Shown here one piece after another: positions 11,216-23,355 of a stretch of DNA of 64,000 nucleotides. The notes under the pieces were generated by a model. It was not told where the DNA came from, made no database searches, and worked only from the letters and a program-made list of their open reading frames with translations. Position numbers and translations under genes: made by a program. Source of the stretch: Ariolimax columbianus (taxonomy: Eukaryota > Mollusca > Gastropoda > Stylommatophora > Arionidae); contig JAVGWX010000005.1 of the NCBI GenBank assembly GCA_036924085.1, positions 82,326,666 to 82,390,665 on the forward strand, read 5' to 3'. The stretch's first letter is position 1. Every line of letters starts with the position of its first letter.

Positions 11216-12884
11216 CAAAGACGCACAAACCACCAGGGTCTATTTTCATTATTCTCGTTCGTCTTGAAACGTGAGTCGAGATCGTTGTACTGCGATCTGC
11301 ACCGATTGACAGAGAGCATCCGAATTCAGTAAACATGTGTTAAAGAGAGTACCTTCCCATAATGAATGCCTTGAATTGTTAATGAATTCAAGCACAAGTT
11401 AGTTCAGGCTTCTGAGCACTGTCATTAATCGCTTCGCCTCAAATCTCCCCCCCCCCCCCCCCCCCGCCATCCCCATTTTCGTTTGCCTCTCCCATCTTTG
11501 TCTACATAAAAGGTTTGTGAACAGTTCGCAAACCTTCTTGGATTATTGGGGTCTACTTCTTTAGTCAGAATGGTTGACATCAATGTAACCTTCATGTATT
11601 TTTGTTGGTCCACTTTCTTAGCCAGTCATAATGGATAACATCCATTAACATTCAGGGATCGTGTGTATAAGCTTCCTTAGTCAGTCAGAATGGATAACAT
11701 CCACAAACCATCAGAGTTATGTTTTTTGCTTGCCTTAGTCAGCTTCAATGAATAATATCCACTAACCTTCAGGGGCTCCTGGGGGTCTAGTCTGCTCGTT
11801 ACGCCCAAGTTGATTGCAACGAAAGAGCTGGTATAATGAATGTATTATTCTTTGTACTTTATGCATGTTTCTACTATAACAAACCGTAGACATATGTTTC
11901 ATCGATCCATGTGCTATTTTTCGTTTGTCTTTCCTCGCGATGATATCGACCGATGTGCAAATTAACTGGTACAAACACGCGCGGCATGGTGTGTTCTGTA
12001 TTCTCACTCTTAACTATGATATTGTTTATCTGCGTCATATTTCAGTTCGCTAAACAATACACGTTGAACTTTCGTATTTACCGGCAATTGTGTTCCCATT
12101 TCGGATATTGTTTTTCGCCTCTGCAATCATTGCTTAGTGAAGAGTCCAGTGTTTAGTTCAGCTAACTTCAAATGTACTAACTTAGTACCGGCTGTTCAGT
12201 TCAATATTTGATACTAATTCGCGTGAGGAGTTCAGAATTCCATCTCAACCTAAGTGTGTGACATTGTCTATTGTTCTAGTAAACCAAGCGCAGTTAAATT
12301 GCAGTTTCACATAAGAGAGTGTATGCTTGTAGGACTTTTAAAAACAACTAAATAGAAATTCATCTGGTGTTAACTTAACGGAAACAAAACAAGTGAAAGC
12401 AATATAATAATGAATGCCTTCGTCGTCATCAGTTGTAATGGAAGGATTAGAAGTAGAACAAACTTTCGTTCAACAAATGTTCTAACTATCATTGTTCATT
12501 ATCATCGGTGATGTTACCTGTACAGTCCTTGATGATATATTCTAAAGTTCTCGTGGGACACGTCTTTATATCCTCTGCCATTATTTTTATCGAGTTTTTT
12601 GCAGCCGTGGAAAAATTCTGTCTTGGATGTAAAGTCTGTGATGCAAATATTATATTATATCATTTATCATTGTCCTAGTTTGTTTGTGTGTGTATCTCAA
12701 ACATAACGTCTGTAGAATTATGTTAAGTTTATTTCAGCTTTAGAAATAACATTTCTCCATACCTATTTCTTGAATGCTGCTGTGTAGAGACTTGAGGTAG
12801 CGAGCTTCCTTATCGTTTTTCGGACTATGCGCCTTGTGTATGTCACGGATGTTGTTAGCTTTGCTTTACATTACTGTCATACGA
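11216..12884. other. Unassigned sequence
   Basis: No convincing gene. A poly-C run lies at about 11448-11465. Weak repeats of TAGTCAG..TGGATAACATCCA occur between 11570 and 11760 at roughly 60-bp spacing. Confidence 0.4.
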
Positions 12885-13095
12885 CATTTTTCCCACTGCT
12901 GGGATAGTCGAGGGGTTTTGAAGGCTGAGGACTACAGACCGCTTCGCCACTGCTGTCGCCACGTCGTGTGCTGGCTATGTTTGTTTATTTCACCCCCAAC
13001 AGAAAAACAACATATACCATACCGGAGATTCGAACCGCTGCCCTCCTTGTCAGCAGGCAGGCATCGAAAACCATTCGGCCACGCGCTCCTCTTTA
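12885..13095 (-). mobile_element. tRNA-Ser-like SINE F
   Basis: On the minus strand the sequence reads GCGTGGCCGAATGG (A-box region resembling tRNA-Ser), then GCCTGCTGACA, an extra-arm-like stretch and GCGGTTCGAATCTCC (B box). A non-tRNA body follows, with GGGGTGAAATAAACAAACAT and GTCTGTAGTCCTCAGCC. The arms do not pair well enough for a real tRNA. Confidence 0.6.
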
Positions 13096-13859
13096 CATTT
13101 ATCTCCTCATTCAGTCTTGGAATAACATCCATCAGCATTCGGATTCAGCTTTGGAAGTTTCATTTGTTTTTTGTTTTTCTTGTTCACTACAATTTTGTTT
13201 CGAAACCTTTATTACAGACTGATGTTTCCTTCATTATGTCAAGTTTTGGGTCAAGAGTATAGTACTGACTGCTGTAAGTCAGCCCTTGTTGCTGTAGAAG
13301 TTACGTTTATCGTGTAGCCTTTATACGTCTGTGTGTTCTTCTTACTCTGTAACCAACTCTAATATTATTATCCGCAAACACGGTAATTGATAAGTAACCC
13401 AATTGTTCTCTACCTTAAATCAAGTATGTTGCACGTGCAGTTGTAAACGTGTTTTATTGAAGAATTTATGTTATATCGTCAATACATTGACCTAGTGGCC
13501 TCTCTCTCTCTCTCGTTTTCTTACCACATCTTCTATTGTTGTCGGTGCACTGGGCAAATTGATCAAGCTTCATTCTCAAGAGATAACAAACCCATTCTGT
13601 TTTCCGTCCTTCTATGTATGGAATACAAGAAGTATTTCTCAAATATTTATGAATATACATAATTTAAAATTGTATCTTTTCATGAGACACTATTAATTTT
13701 CACAAGAATCTAATTATGTATAACATAATATTACTGAATTGTTACGCACATTTTTCTGCAATTTTCATCACCTTGTTTATTTAAAATAATCAGCAGCAGC
13801 ATTTAGTTTTGTTGCGACAAAGCAAGCAGGTCATTTAACAGCCAATGTCGGTTGTTGTG
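13096..13859. other. Unassigned AT-rich sequence
   Basis: No gene seen. A short (TC)n run lies near 13500-13515. Confidence 0.4.
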
Positions 13860-14117
13860 GTTTTTTTTTTGGTTTTTATTTTGCGTTCACCTTATTTATC
13901 TATTCCCCAAGGCGGTATACGTTGCACTGTGGTTTTTATTTTGCGCCTGTCGGCCCAGTGCATCCGACTTCAGCATGCATTTTATGTAAGGGTCTGCTTC
14001 CTCCTGCATTTTCTAAGGGTTTGCTTCTCCGGGTAACGGCCGGTGCTGTGATGGGATAGAACCCAGCACCTTCGGTTGTGAGCCGTGTCACTTAACCACT
14101 AGCGCACGCCGTCCCCG
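13860..14117 (-). mobile_element. SINE A, copy 1
   Basis: On the minus strand it begins GGGGACGGCGTGCGC, TAGTGGTTAAGTGACACGGC (A box), then GGTGCTGGGTTCTATCCC (B box, one base off consensus). The body includes GTCGGATGCACTGGGCCGAC and ends in an A-rich tail (T run at 13861-13870). It matches the copies at 47317-47564 and 56274-56522. Confidence 0.9.
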
Positions 14118-14132
14118 GTTGATGTGTTTGAG

Positions 14133-14272
14133 GCTGACATGACAATGTGTTGTCGCGTGACCAGTTGCCAGTATTCTTTATGAGATCACATCGTGTCTGA
14201 AGCTGACATGACAATGTGTTGTCGCGTGACCAGTTGCCAGTATTCTTTATGAGATCACACCGTGTCTGCACG
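14133..14272. repeat. 70-bp direct duplication
   Basis: CTGACATGACAATGTGTTGT and the following sequence to GAGATCACAYCGTGTCTG occurs twice in tandem with 70-bp spacing and almost no divergence, so the duplication is recent. Confidence 0.9.
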
Positions 14273-14389
14273 GTATAGGCCAGTGTTGATGTTTGTTCTA
14301 TATAGAACAATCATAAAAATTCCTCATTAAATGAAAGAAAGACTTACAGTAGGAGGCATTCTCATTTCATTGTTTAAAAAGTGATTCAA

Positions 14390-14700
14390 CAGTTCAAGCT
14401 GGTACCCGTTAATTTATAATATTCATTCTTTTTTATTCCCTTAATGTAGATCATTTGGGGCATTACATAAACAAAAGTGTGATATGTCTGTTTGCAGCTC
14501 TGGTGTTCATTCTCAGTATGTTTGTCTCTCTTTGGATTTTTCCTTATATTTTTCAGAACATTATCTGTCCATCTCATCTTGGGTCTATGTCTTGTGTTAC
14601 TTCCCGTGAAGTGTTTATTTGAGTATAATGTTGGACTGCTCATACTATCTTCGCACATGGTCATTGGTGTTGTTTTTGTCCAAAGCAACTGGCGATAAGT
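14390..14700 (-). pseudogene. Possible LINE RT C-terminal scrap
   Basis: The minus strand has an open frame with RHRPKMRWTDNVLKNIRK, resembling the GRPxxRWxDxVxxDL block at the end of many LINE RTs. Little else is recognisable. Confidence 0.3.
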
Positions 14701-14792
14701 ACTTCACATTTAGCAGCTTTTTATCCCTAGTGCCGTCTTTCACTTCTATTGTTAATCCCATCTCAGGTCAAGGTATTAAACTGATCATCATC

Positions 14793-14839
<47 letters not shown>

Positions 14840-14880
14840 TTATCTCACACACACAGACACACACACAAACATACTGTATC
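14793..14880. repeat. (TC)n and (CA)n microsatellite
   Basis: A TCTC run at 14793-14831 is followed by CACACAGACACACACACA. Confidence 0.9.
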
Positions 14881-15049
14881 TCTAGTCATCTTAATTTTTT
14901 CCTAGAACTATTACATTTTGTCAGATCCAGTGTTAGCCCTTCTATTCTAAAATATTTGAAAGTCACTTACTCCATCCGTATGTACCAAATGTCTCTTGTT
15001 CATCATCGTTTCTTCCGACATGCTCTCCGTGTTGCAGTCGTCTTATTCG

Positions 15050-15118
15050 TGTCTCTATCCAAAATAAGGGGTTAAGGGACTCAGTTCTCAAAGTGATGAA
15101 CGGAAACGGGGGGCGATC
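15050..15118 (+). mobile_element. SINE B copy 1, 5' part (interrupted)
   Basis: AAGGGGTTAAGGGACTCAG aligns to the A-box region of the intact SINE B at 55875-56190 (GATAGGTTAATGCATTCG). AACGGAAACGGGGGGCGATC aligns to its AACGGAGACGGTGGGTGATC. The copy breaks exactly in the B box and resumes at 15691 after a LINE-A insertion. Confidence 0.65.
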
Positions 15119-15690
15119 TTCTTCTTCTTCTTCTTCGTACGCAGTCAGACAGTAACCATTATTTTTTCGAAAAAAGCGGCGGTCATCCTGAGGCTGTCGA
15201 CACTGCCATAGAGCTTCTCTTGTGGTTCCACTGGTGATGGCCACATCTGCTCTCTCTGATCCTCGTATGTCGGGCAGTTCTGCAGCAGATGCTCAGCGGT
15301 CATTTTCTCGGTACCACATGGGCATTCGTCGGTACCACCTATCTTCAATTTGTTGAATAGGTGGTACCTCAGTCTATTGTTGCCAGTGCGAAGTCTGAAG
15401 ACAACGACCTGCTCTCTTCTGTTCAACTGGTAATAGGCATCGTTTTTGGTGTAGCCGGTATGTTCAGTTTCCCATTTGGTCATGTATCTGGCTTTAATAA
15501 GCAGTTTTGACTCTTCGTACGTCATACTAGTATCTGTTTGTGGTAGTCTTGCACCTTCTTTTGCCAGTCTGTCTGCCTCCTCGTTGCCTTGGATGTTGCA
15601 GTGTGATGGGACCCACTGTACAACTACGCTTTTTCGTGCGGACTGCTGGCATAGTTGACAGAGTGCTGCTCTTAAATCATTAAGCTCAGT
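15119..15690 (-). pseudogene. LINE-A copy 2: 5'-truncated RNase H end inside SINE B
   Basis: On the minus strand it begins at ACTGAGCTTAATGATTTAAG and codes ELNDLRAALCQLCQQ, WVPSHCNIQGNEEADRLAKEGA (final RNase H Asp) and the LINE-A C-terminal block with CPCGTEKMTAEHLLQNCP, ending ..EKIMVTV. This is uninterrupted through the domain. The (CTT)n at 15119-15136 is the (GAA)n tail. The upstream residues in the open frame come from the flanking SINE, so the frame is a chance fusion. No target-site duplication is evident. Confidence 0.9.
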
Positions 15691-15930
15691 GAATCCCGAA
15701 AGTTTCGAGCGACCCCTGGTCTCACGGGAGGTAAGACCAGAGTGCCTGCATCCAGAGTTACCTCCAGTCGCCTCAACCAACAGTCTTGCCACTGATCCAA
15801 GGTAACTCGGGATAAGAGTGAGATTGATGACCAACGCATTATCTTCTCACTATAATCCAAATATAGCGCACATCACATTATTAAGACAACACCGTCTGAT
15901 GTTGGGCCACATCGCTTCGCGAATGCAATA
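15691..15930 (+). mobile_element. SINE B copy 1, 3' part
   Basis: GAATCCCGAAAGTTTCGAGC completes the B box begun at 15118. The following AGAGTTACCTCCAGTCGCCT, TTGATGACCAACGCA, TAATCCAAATATAGCGCA and GACAACACCGTCTGATGT blocks match the copy at 55875-56190 in order. Confidence 0.85.
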
Positions 15931-16270
15931 ACTATCCAACAAAGAAGTTATTCTTCCCTAGAGAGGCTAAGCAGGCGACTCTCAACTGTTTTTGCTCCAT
16001 TCCTCCTTTTCACTTTTGTTCAGAATATCAACCCTATCCCCCCCCCCTTTTTTTCCTTCGCTCCCACCCACCCCTTCCCGGTAATAAAATTACCAGCTGA
16101 TTGAGAACCTCTGGGCTGTATAATACTATTAGTCGCCTGTTAACATAATCATGACGTGTGGTAGCGTCCTCTTTATGTCGGTGTCACACATATAGTATTC
16201 CTGGAAGCTGCTCGCGTAACGATGAAGTTTCTAGAACTCGTCCCGCTAAGCAGTACATTCTAATGTGTTT
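15931..16270. other. Unassigned sequence
   Basis: No gene seen. It includes a C/T homopolymer stretch near 16039-16052. Confidence 0.4.
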
Positions 16271-16300
16271 GTTGTTGCTGTTGTTTTTTGTTGCTACTGC

Positions 16301-16360
<60 letters not shown>

Positions 16361-16361
16361 C
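16271..16361. repeat. (TTG)n microsatellite
   Basis: A near-pure TTG repeat, densest from 16303 to 16360. Confidence 0.95.
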
Positions 16362-16991
16362 AAAAGTTACCATCCTGAGTGTGTCGCTCTTGACGAATTA
16401 TTTCTGGTATCGGATTGCGTAGCTCTACTTTGGCTCCACTGTTTACTGAAGAAGGTGTAACTTTTCATCCGAGCTGTAGTGCGATGGTAGTCCTCTTTCC
16501 AAATCACTACTATAGAAATCACAGTGGCAATCCATATGTCATTGACCAGGTTTTTGTGACATTCACAATCACGTGAGATGGGGGTCTTTGTCGGCAGGTT
16601 GCACGTGATATAAACGAGAGTGACTTTAACATCCGGCACATAACAGTGCGAGGAAGCTCGCAAGTGTTTGAAATAGTCAGAAGTTTATGTAGTTCAATTT
16701 TCAGATGGATTCTATTTAGTGTGTTGATAATTGGATCGTCTGACTCTAACCGGGTTCTAAATGGGGACTTTTTAAAGTAGTATCACCGTAACCTGCCAGG
16801 CATGTGGCAAAACTCGATTAACGAGGAATGGGCATGAGTCCCGGCGACTCCATCCTGTAAAATATGTTAGCCACAAGAAATTCAAAAGCTATATTTAGAC
16901 TCAATGGTTAATGTAGTGTGAGAGAGATTTAATATAGCTTCACTGTAAATGAACGCAATGTCAAGATGGTCATCGGAAGTACCTGACTATA
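16362..16991. other. Unassigned sequence
   Basis: No gene or repeat recognised. Confidence 0.4.
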
Positions 16992-17690
16992 TTGAACGTT
17001 CAGTCATATTCGGAACTAAGTTCTGTTCAACCATATTCAGTGCTGAGTATTGTTCAACCTTTACATAGCGAAGTGCTGTTCAACCGTTTCATTGTGAAGT
17101 GCTGTTCAACCGTTTCATTGCGATGTGCTATTCAACCGTTTCATAGCGAAGTGCTGTTCAACCGTTCCACTGCGATGTGCTGTTCAACCGTTTCATAGCG
17201 AAGTGCTATTCAACCGTTCCATTGCGATGTGCTGTTCAACCGTTTCATAGCGAAGTGCTATTCAACCGTTCCATTGCGATGTGCTGTTCAACCGTTTCAT
17301 AGCGAAAGGCTGTTCAACCTTATCAGTGCTAAGTTACGTTTTTATTTTTCAGTGCATAGTGAACTTCAACCTATTCAGTGCTAAATTATGTTTTAACTGT
17401 TCAGTGCTTAATGATGTTAAACCTTTTCAGTGCTTAATGATGTTAAACCTTTTCAGTGCTTAATGATGTTAAACCTTTTCAGTGCTTAATGATGTTAAAC
17501 CTTTTCAGTGCTAAGATAATTGTAAATGTTCAGTGCGTAGTGATGTTGAACCGTTTCAGTTCTAAGTTATATCTCTACTTTTCAGTGTGTAGTTATGTTT
17601 AACCTTTCCAGTGCTAAATTATGCTAAACCTTTCCAGTGATAAGTAATGTTCAACCTTTTCATTCCTACGTGATGTTTAATATATTTATT
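16992..17690. repeat. 26-bp minisatellite, two sub-families
   Basis: Units of the type TGCTGTTCAACCGTTTCATA + GCGAAG fill 17030-17320. They then drift to CAGTGCTTAATGATGTTAAA + CCTTTT units at 17400-17510 and more diverged units to about 17690. The period stays near 26 bp throughout, so this is one array with a gradient of divergence. Confidence 0.9.
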
Positions 17691-17759
17691 GCTAAATGCT
17701 GATCAGCTCTGCTAATGAGTTTTAGCTTGGATTTTCATTAGTTAAAAATAAATGTTCGA

Positions 17760-18600
17760 CACAATTAACTATCAATGTCAGTGACCCTTTTTAAATGTCA
17801 GTGAACCTTTTTAAATGTCAGTGAAGCTCTTTAGAGTTCAGTGACCTTTTAAAAAAGTGTCTCTGGATGTCGGGGATTATTTTATGTTTCAGAAAACCTA
17901 TTTAGATATTAGTTTTAATGTGTCAATGAAGCTCTTTAAATGTTGCTGAACCTCTCTAGATTTCAGTGAACCTTTCAGGATGTCAGTGAACCTTTCAGGA
18001 TGTCAGTAAAGCTCTTTAACTGTCTAGCAATCTCTTTAGATTGTTAGTGAACCTTTTAAGATGTCAATTGCGCTCTTAAATATCTCTGAACCTCTCTAGA
18101 TGTTAGTGAACCTTTCAGGATGTCAGTAAAGCTCTTTAACTGTCTAGCAATCTCTTTAGATTGTTAGTGAACCTTTTAAGATGTCAATGGCGCTCTTAAA
18201 TATCTCTGAACCTCTCTAGATGTTAGTGAACCTTTTAAGATGTCAATAGCGCTCTTAAATATCTCTGAACCTCTCTAGATATTAGTGAACCTTTTAAGAT
18301 GCCAATAAAGCTTTTAAAATGTGTCTGAATCTCTCTAGATGTTAGTGAACCTTTTAAGATGTCAATGGCGCTCTTAAATATCTCTGAACCTCTCTAGATA
18401 TTAGTGAACCTTTTAAGATGTCATTGAAGCTTTTCAAATGTCTCTGAACCTCTCTAGATGTTAGTGGACCTTTTAAGTTGTCAATGAAGCTTTTCAAATT
18501 TGTCTGATTCTCTCTAGATGTTAGTGAACCTTTTAAGATGTCAATAAAGCTTTTCAAATGTTTCTGAATCTCTCTAGATGTTTGTGAACCTAACTAATAC
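17760..18600. repeat. 59-60 bp minisatellite with higher-order duplication
   Basis: Units combine GATGTTAGTGAACCTTTTAA, GATGTCAATGGCGCTCTTAA and ATATCTCTGAACCTCTCTA. A two-unit block (about 120 bp, beginning GTGAACCTTTCAGGATGTCA) is itself repeated around 17990-18230. Confidence 0.9.
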
Positions 18601-19774
18601 AATTTCTAGAATTGATATATCCTGGGAAACTAGTAATGTCTGTATTACTAGTAAATTGCATGTGACTTCTAGTGGCAAATTAGAGGGGGGGGGGGGGGGA
18701 GGGATAGTAGCGGTTCGAGTTCATCGAATGTACTCGCATAGCTAGACAGCGTACTGCATCCAACAGGTTGTACGCCTGCCAAACCACACCAAATATGACA
18801 TGGCAGATCTTCTCACTGTATGGTATTTTATGGAAACATCTTTTTACCTGAATATTTTATGTAGCAGAAAAAGATGGTGCAAGAAAACGTGGAAGCGCAA
18901 TTAATAAAATACTTACATTCATATTGAAGAGGTAGGGGATGATGTTATGTTGTGTTTTGATTTTTGGAGTGAATGCTGTACTGCTGTCTGTCGCGGGCAT
19001 TCTTCTGTAAGGGATTCATATAACGATAGCCGGCTGGAATAAAGTGTCTTTTATGAATATGAACAGCCTGGCTCATATTGACGGTGTTTGAATCCATTTT
19101 TATTTGTTCTATCTAACGAATGTGTCTGCAGTTTTACAGGATTCACCTCTGTGCCAGCAGGTGTTCTAACTTTGCAACTGCTATTTATGGAGCACTTTGT
19201 CACTAGAGAAGATTACACGTACAACAACGAGCCTCAAGTTATGCGCCAAATATTTCGAAAGTGAATTCAGTGTATTTAACAAACAGCACATGTATGGTAG
19301 TTTATATGTTTTCTTGGCGAATTTTCTCTCCCAGAGGGATGTAACGGCTCTTTTTATACCCGATGTTGTGCTGATGAAGGTGTACCTATGCTCTCATGGT
19401 TGTCGTCCAACGATGAGTTTTGCATCAGGTTTACCTCAGCGAGGATCACAATAAGGATTCCAATTCATTTGACAGGGCTACCATATCTCAACCTGTTTTC
19501 TGATGCACGTCGCGGACGTGAGGTGTGGCTTTGGTCAGCATTTACATCTGACTCTAACGGGGAAGAGTAACATCCCAGCGTTTCCTTAAGGATCTCATTT
19601 ATATATTTGGTTTAAACCCAACTATAGTAGATGTTTCTTCTTCATAAATACGATCGATCTACTAACAATGCTAGAAACTCATCTCAACATATGGTATGAT
19701 GCAGATGATTAATTAACGGCTTTCTATAATATAAAAAGAAATAAATAAAGAAGAAGAAAGGTGAAGATCTCAAA
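18601..19774. other. Region upstream of the PLEKHG5 first visible exon
   Basis: A poly-G run lies at about 18687-18700. No core-promoter motif or upstream exon can be supported. The last in-frame stop before the exon start is TAA at 19742-19744. Confidence 0.4.
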
Positions 19775-21304
19775 ATGAGCCTAAGTCGAGCCAGGAAAAA
19801 GTTTTGGGGGTCCATATCCAGAAGACAGAAACTGAAAATTTCGGAGCAGAAGGATGTTGAGCACCTTTCATTTCTTCGGTCTCTTTCTCCATTGCCCTCA
19901 AATGCCAACCAGCTATTTTCACTATCCGATCTTCCCATTGATCACATGCAGTCCTCAATGTCACTGCCGGATCAGTTGGACCAATCAGAAGCTACGGCTG
20001 TTTCTAAGGTATCGTCTAAATCGCTATCGTATATTGGCAATTCTACGCCCAACTTCGAGACACCGAAACATGTTGGATATGCCGATTCGCCTACATCATA
20101 CTTCTTCGATTACTCCAATTCTACATTACCCTTGGCATCAGTATCATCATGGCCTAATAGCGTGGAGGATGTTAGAATGATGAAACACAAAGGAAGATTA
20201 GGTAGTTCAGAATCTTTCAGCGACAGACTCGGGCCAAGAACTGTTAGTGAGGCACAACCAACATCAGCCAATTCCAGTGATACACTCCTGCGCAATCTGG
20301 CAGAGCAGAGAAACAGTAATTACGGAGTGTTGCATTCCGTACAGAAAATTAAAACACCTCTTAACAATTTTGTTAACTCGAGCAGCTCAGATGTGGACCA
20401 AGAGCCGGTTGAGTACGGCCCTTCTAGCCCAACGTCTCTGGTCGACATAGGTTCAGGGATCGATGACCTTCTACCAGGTTACAGATGTTTGAATCTCAGT
20501 CACAATGATATTGTCAATTTTAATCACGAGAACACAAATGGAAAAAGAGTATTTATGTCGGAAGCTCTCGGGATGTTTGCAGATAGTTATGAATCATTTG
20601 ATGAAGTCTTCGAACAAGAACTCGGAGAATCACTTACTGCTATCCCAGAATCCGAAGTAACATTGACTGACTCCAGCAAAACTAAGAGTTGTACTTTATC
20701 TACAAATGACATTGACAAAACAAGTACAGAAGACAATTTTTACATAGCTAAAACATGCAACGATAATCCTCCGGAAATGGAAAATTATTACGTCTGTTTA
20801 CCGGATTCCCTTGGACATGAATCATCAATTCGGATGAAAATTAAATTCTTCGAAACCAATGCAGAAAACAATGAAAGAAATGTAAAGAGCAAGCGTGTGC
20901 CTATCCCTCTGGTACAGAACAACAGAAACGCAAGCTGTGTTCCCACACATGACCAAGACAATCAAATCCCTGTCTCTACACACAGCAGGACAAGATCACT
21001 GTGTTTCTCATCTGACTACGAGCACGGAATTATGAATCATGAGGAAGTAGTGAATCAAACGAAGACAGTCCCAAGCTATCGACTGTTTACAAGTTTTGCT
21101 GTTCCAAGGAAAAGATTGAATTTTAGTCGCTTTAAAAGATCAGACTCCATTCCAGAAGCGGCAATCGTGTGCGCATGTGGGGAACATTGCGCTGATATGT
21201 GTAGAGCCCCCAACGTCAAGGTCACTAGAAACCCCTCTGTTAATAGAGAAGGTACGAGTAGCAGATCAGATAAAAGCAGTCTCGAGAGAATAACACATTG
21301 TCAG
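19775..21304 (+). CDS. PLEKHG5: PLEKHG5-like Rho GEF, N-terminal exon (510 codons)
   Basis: An open exon from ATG 19775 to a splice donor after 21304 (TGTCAG|GTAACG), ending in phase 0. The start has A at -3 (CAAAATGA) and an in-frame TAA at 19742, so it is likely the initiator, although an acceptor at 19758-19760 cannot be excluded. The product is Ser/Thr/Asn-rich with a basic start (SRARKKFWGSISRRQKLK) and looks disordered. Near residues 465-475 is a cysteine cluster, CACGEHCADMC. Identity comes from the downstream exons, because this exon alone shows no known domain. Vertebrate PLEKHG5 has a much shorter segment before its Cys/His motif, so the long leader is a lineage feature or a mis-set start. 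Confidence 0.7.
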
Positions 21305-21344
21305 GTAACGTATTCTTTTGTTCTTGTTTATTGACGCGCTCCAT

Positions 21345-22240
21345 TGTCTTTCTCTGTTGCTCTTTATGGCCATTCTCTGTTGCTCTCCATTGTCATTCTC
21401 TGTTGCTCTCCGTGGTCATTCTCTGTTGCTCTCCGTGGTCATTCTCTGTTGCTCTCCATAGTCATTCTCTGTTGCTCTCCATAGTCATTGTCTGTTACTC
21501 TCCATATTCATTCTCTGTTACTCTCCATAGTCATTCTCTGTTACTCTCCGTGGTCATTCTCTGTTACTCTCCATAGTCATTCTCTGTTGCACTCCGTGGT
21601 CATTCTCTGTTACTCTCCGTGGTCATTCTCTGTTGCTCTCCATAGTCATTCTCTGTTGCTCTCCATAGTCATTGTCTGTTACTCTCCATATTCATTCTCT
21701 GTTACTCTCCATAGTCATTCTCTGTTACTCTCCGTGGTCATTCTCTGTTACTCTCCATAGTCATTCTCTGTTGCACTCCGTGGTCATTCTCTGTTACTCT
21801 CCATAGTCATTCTCTGTTGCTCTCCGTGGTCATTCTCTGTTACTCTCCGTGGGCATTCTCTGTTACTCTCCATAGTCATTCTCTGTTGCACTCCGTGATC
21901 ATTCTCTGTTACTCTCCATAGTCATTCTCTGTTACTCTCCGTGGTCATTCTCTGTTGCTCTCCGTGATCATTCTCTGTTGCTCTCCTTGGTCATTCTCTG
22001 TTACTCTCCGTGGTCATTCTCTGTTGCTCTCCGTGTTCATTCTCTGTTACTCTCCGTGGTCATTCTCTGTTGCTCTCCGTGGTCATTCTTTGTTGCTCTC
22101 CGTAGTCATTCTCTGTTGCTCTCCTTGGTCATTCTCTGTTACTCTCTGTGGTCATTCTCTGTTGCTCTCCGTAGTCATTCTCTGTTGCTCTCCATAGTCA
22201 TTCTCTGTTGCTCTCCGTGGTCATTCTGTGCTACTCTATG
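21345..22240. repeat. 23-bp minisatellite in PLEKHG5 intron
   Basis: About 39 units of ATTCTCTGTTGCTCTCCRTR + GTC, starting about 40 bp after the splice donor. Variants (GCTCTCC/ACTCTCC, CCGTGG/CCATAG) recur in blocks, for example 21440-21610 again at 21620-21790, showing multi-unit duplication. Open frames across it are artefacts. Confidence 0.95.
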
Positions 22241-22685
22241 AACATGTAACCGTAAAGACCACACTCTGTACCCTTAGTAATTTGGGATTATAATGGTCGT
22301 ATTATTCCCTTTGTCATGTTGGGGTACAATGGCCGCTCTGTTTCCAATGTAGTATTTTACCTAATTGTTTCTTTGAAGCGAAGATTTAAAGGGCAGCTGC
22401 TCTCTTATCGGATGTTTGTGTTCGAGTTTTTGCAGTAGTTGACTGTAATAGTAATTTTTAATTACGTGTGCATGATGAGGTTGTTATCGACAAGCATTAC
22501 CTCCATTAGTTACTGTTACCGTCACGCTAAGAAGGTCACAGTTGCCCTACTTTTCTCATTTTACGTAACACTTGCATCCGCAGGTTACACAAGCTCTTCA
22601 TATATCCCTAGGAATACTGGAGAAGGTGAAGCTGGATCATTATGTCTGCAATGTGAGGCTTCTCAGTAAGCTCGCGCTATAAGGA
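22241..22685. other. Intronic sequence, nothing recognised
   Basis: No feature recognised between the minisatellite and the SINE C pieces. Confidence 0.4.
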
Positions 22686-23200
22686 TCGGAAAGTCGATCC
22701 CCACCTCGTTGGTCAGATGCTGAAAGACAGTCTGTCTGTTTCCAGGACAAGACCGAGGTCGAAAGATAGAGTCTTGAACAGTTTGTTTCACCTGACTCAC
22801 GAGTCTGGACTCCCAGTTATTGTTTGTTGTTATTGTTTGTTGTTATTGTTTGTTGTTATTGTTTGTTGTTGTTGAATGCCCACAATGGGTAAGTTCACAC
22901 TCTTGTGTGCGTCCTGAAAAGGGCCTTAAGTAACGGGTTGCAGTAACTTTCCTTACACCCCAACGTGCTGATAAATGTGTACTGGGGTCTTCATGTATAT
23001 TTTGCTACGCTTTGCATCATCTCTGTGACGCTCTCTACTACAGGGAATGCGACGATCCTCCACCTTGTTACCTATACTGAAACAGTCTATTTCCAGAAAG
23101 AACTGCTTGGAATTGAGGTGGGGTCTAGGTCAGTATATTGACCTAGTTTTGACGAAGATTGTCTGATCAGTACAATTTGTCTGACCAGTGGTTAGTCTCT
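22686..23200. mobile_element. SINE C copy 2 preceded by a partial copy
   Basis: The full copy at 22840-23200 starts with (TTGTTGTTA)n, then TGCCCACAATGGGTAAGTTC, and ends TTGTCTGACCAG. Just before it, 22686-22835 carries CGATCCCCACCTCGTTGGTC and CTGTTTCCAGGACAAG, which match the second half of the copy at 38621-38966. A truncated copy therefore sits head-to-tail with the full one. Confidence 0.7.
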
Positions 23201-23355
23201 TCTCGACCTAAGCTCCCAGCAATATTATATACACTTGACAACATCCAATCATCAATGTGGTTCCTCGTTCTGATCCCACCTAGGGGACAACCAACTGAAA
23301 CAACTGTGTGTTATAATATAGCTCAAAGAAGTGTATTTTGTTCTTTCCTATACAG

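Noticed and set aside
12995..13095. tRNA-Ser gene on the minus strand
   Set aside because: The A and B boxes are good but the acceptor and anticodon arms do not pair, and a SINE body follows. Other tRNA-like hits (7130, 14117, 47564, 55875, 56274) are SINEs for the same reason.
15691..15834. N-terminal extension of the LINE-A copy 2 RNase H protein
   Set aside because: The extra residues upstream of the RNase H block come from the flanking SINE B, so the 229-codon frame is a chance read-through.
21298..22241. Hydrophobic repeat proteins in the PLEKHG5 intron
   Set aside because: The frames are generated by the 23-bp minisatellite and lack any support outside it.
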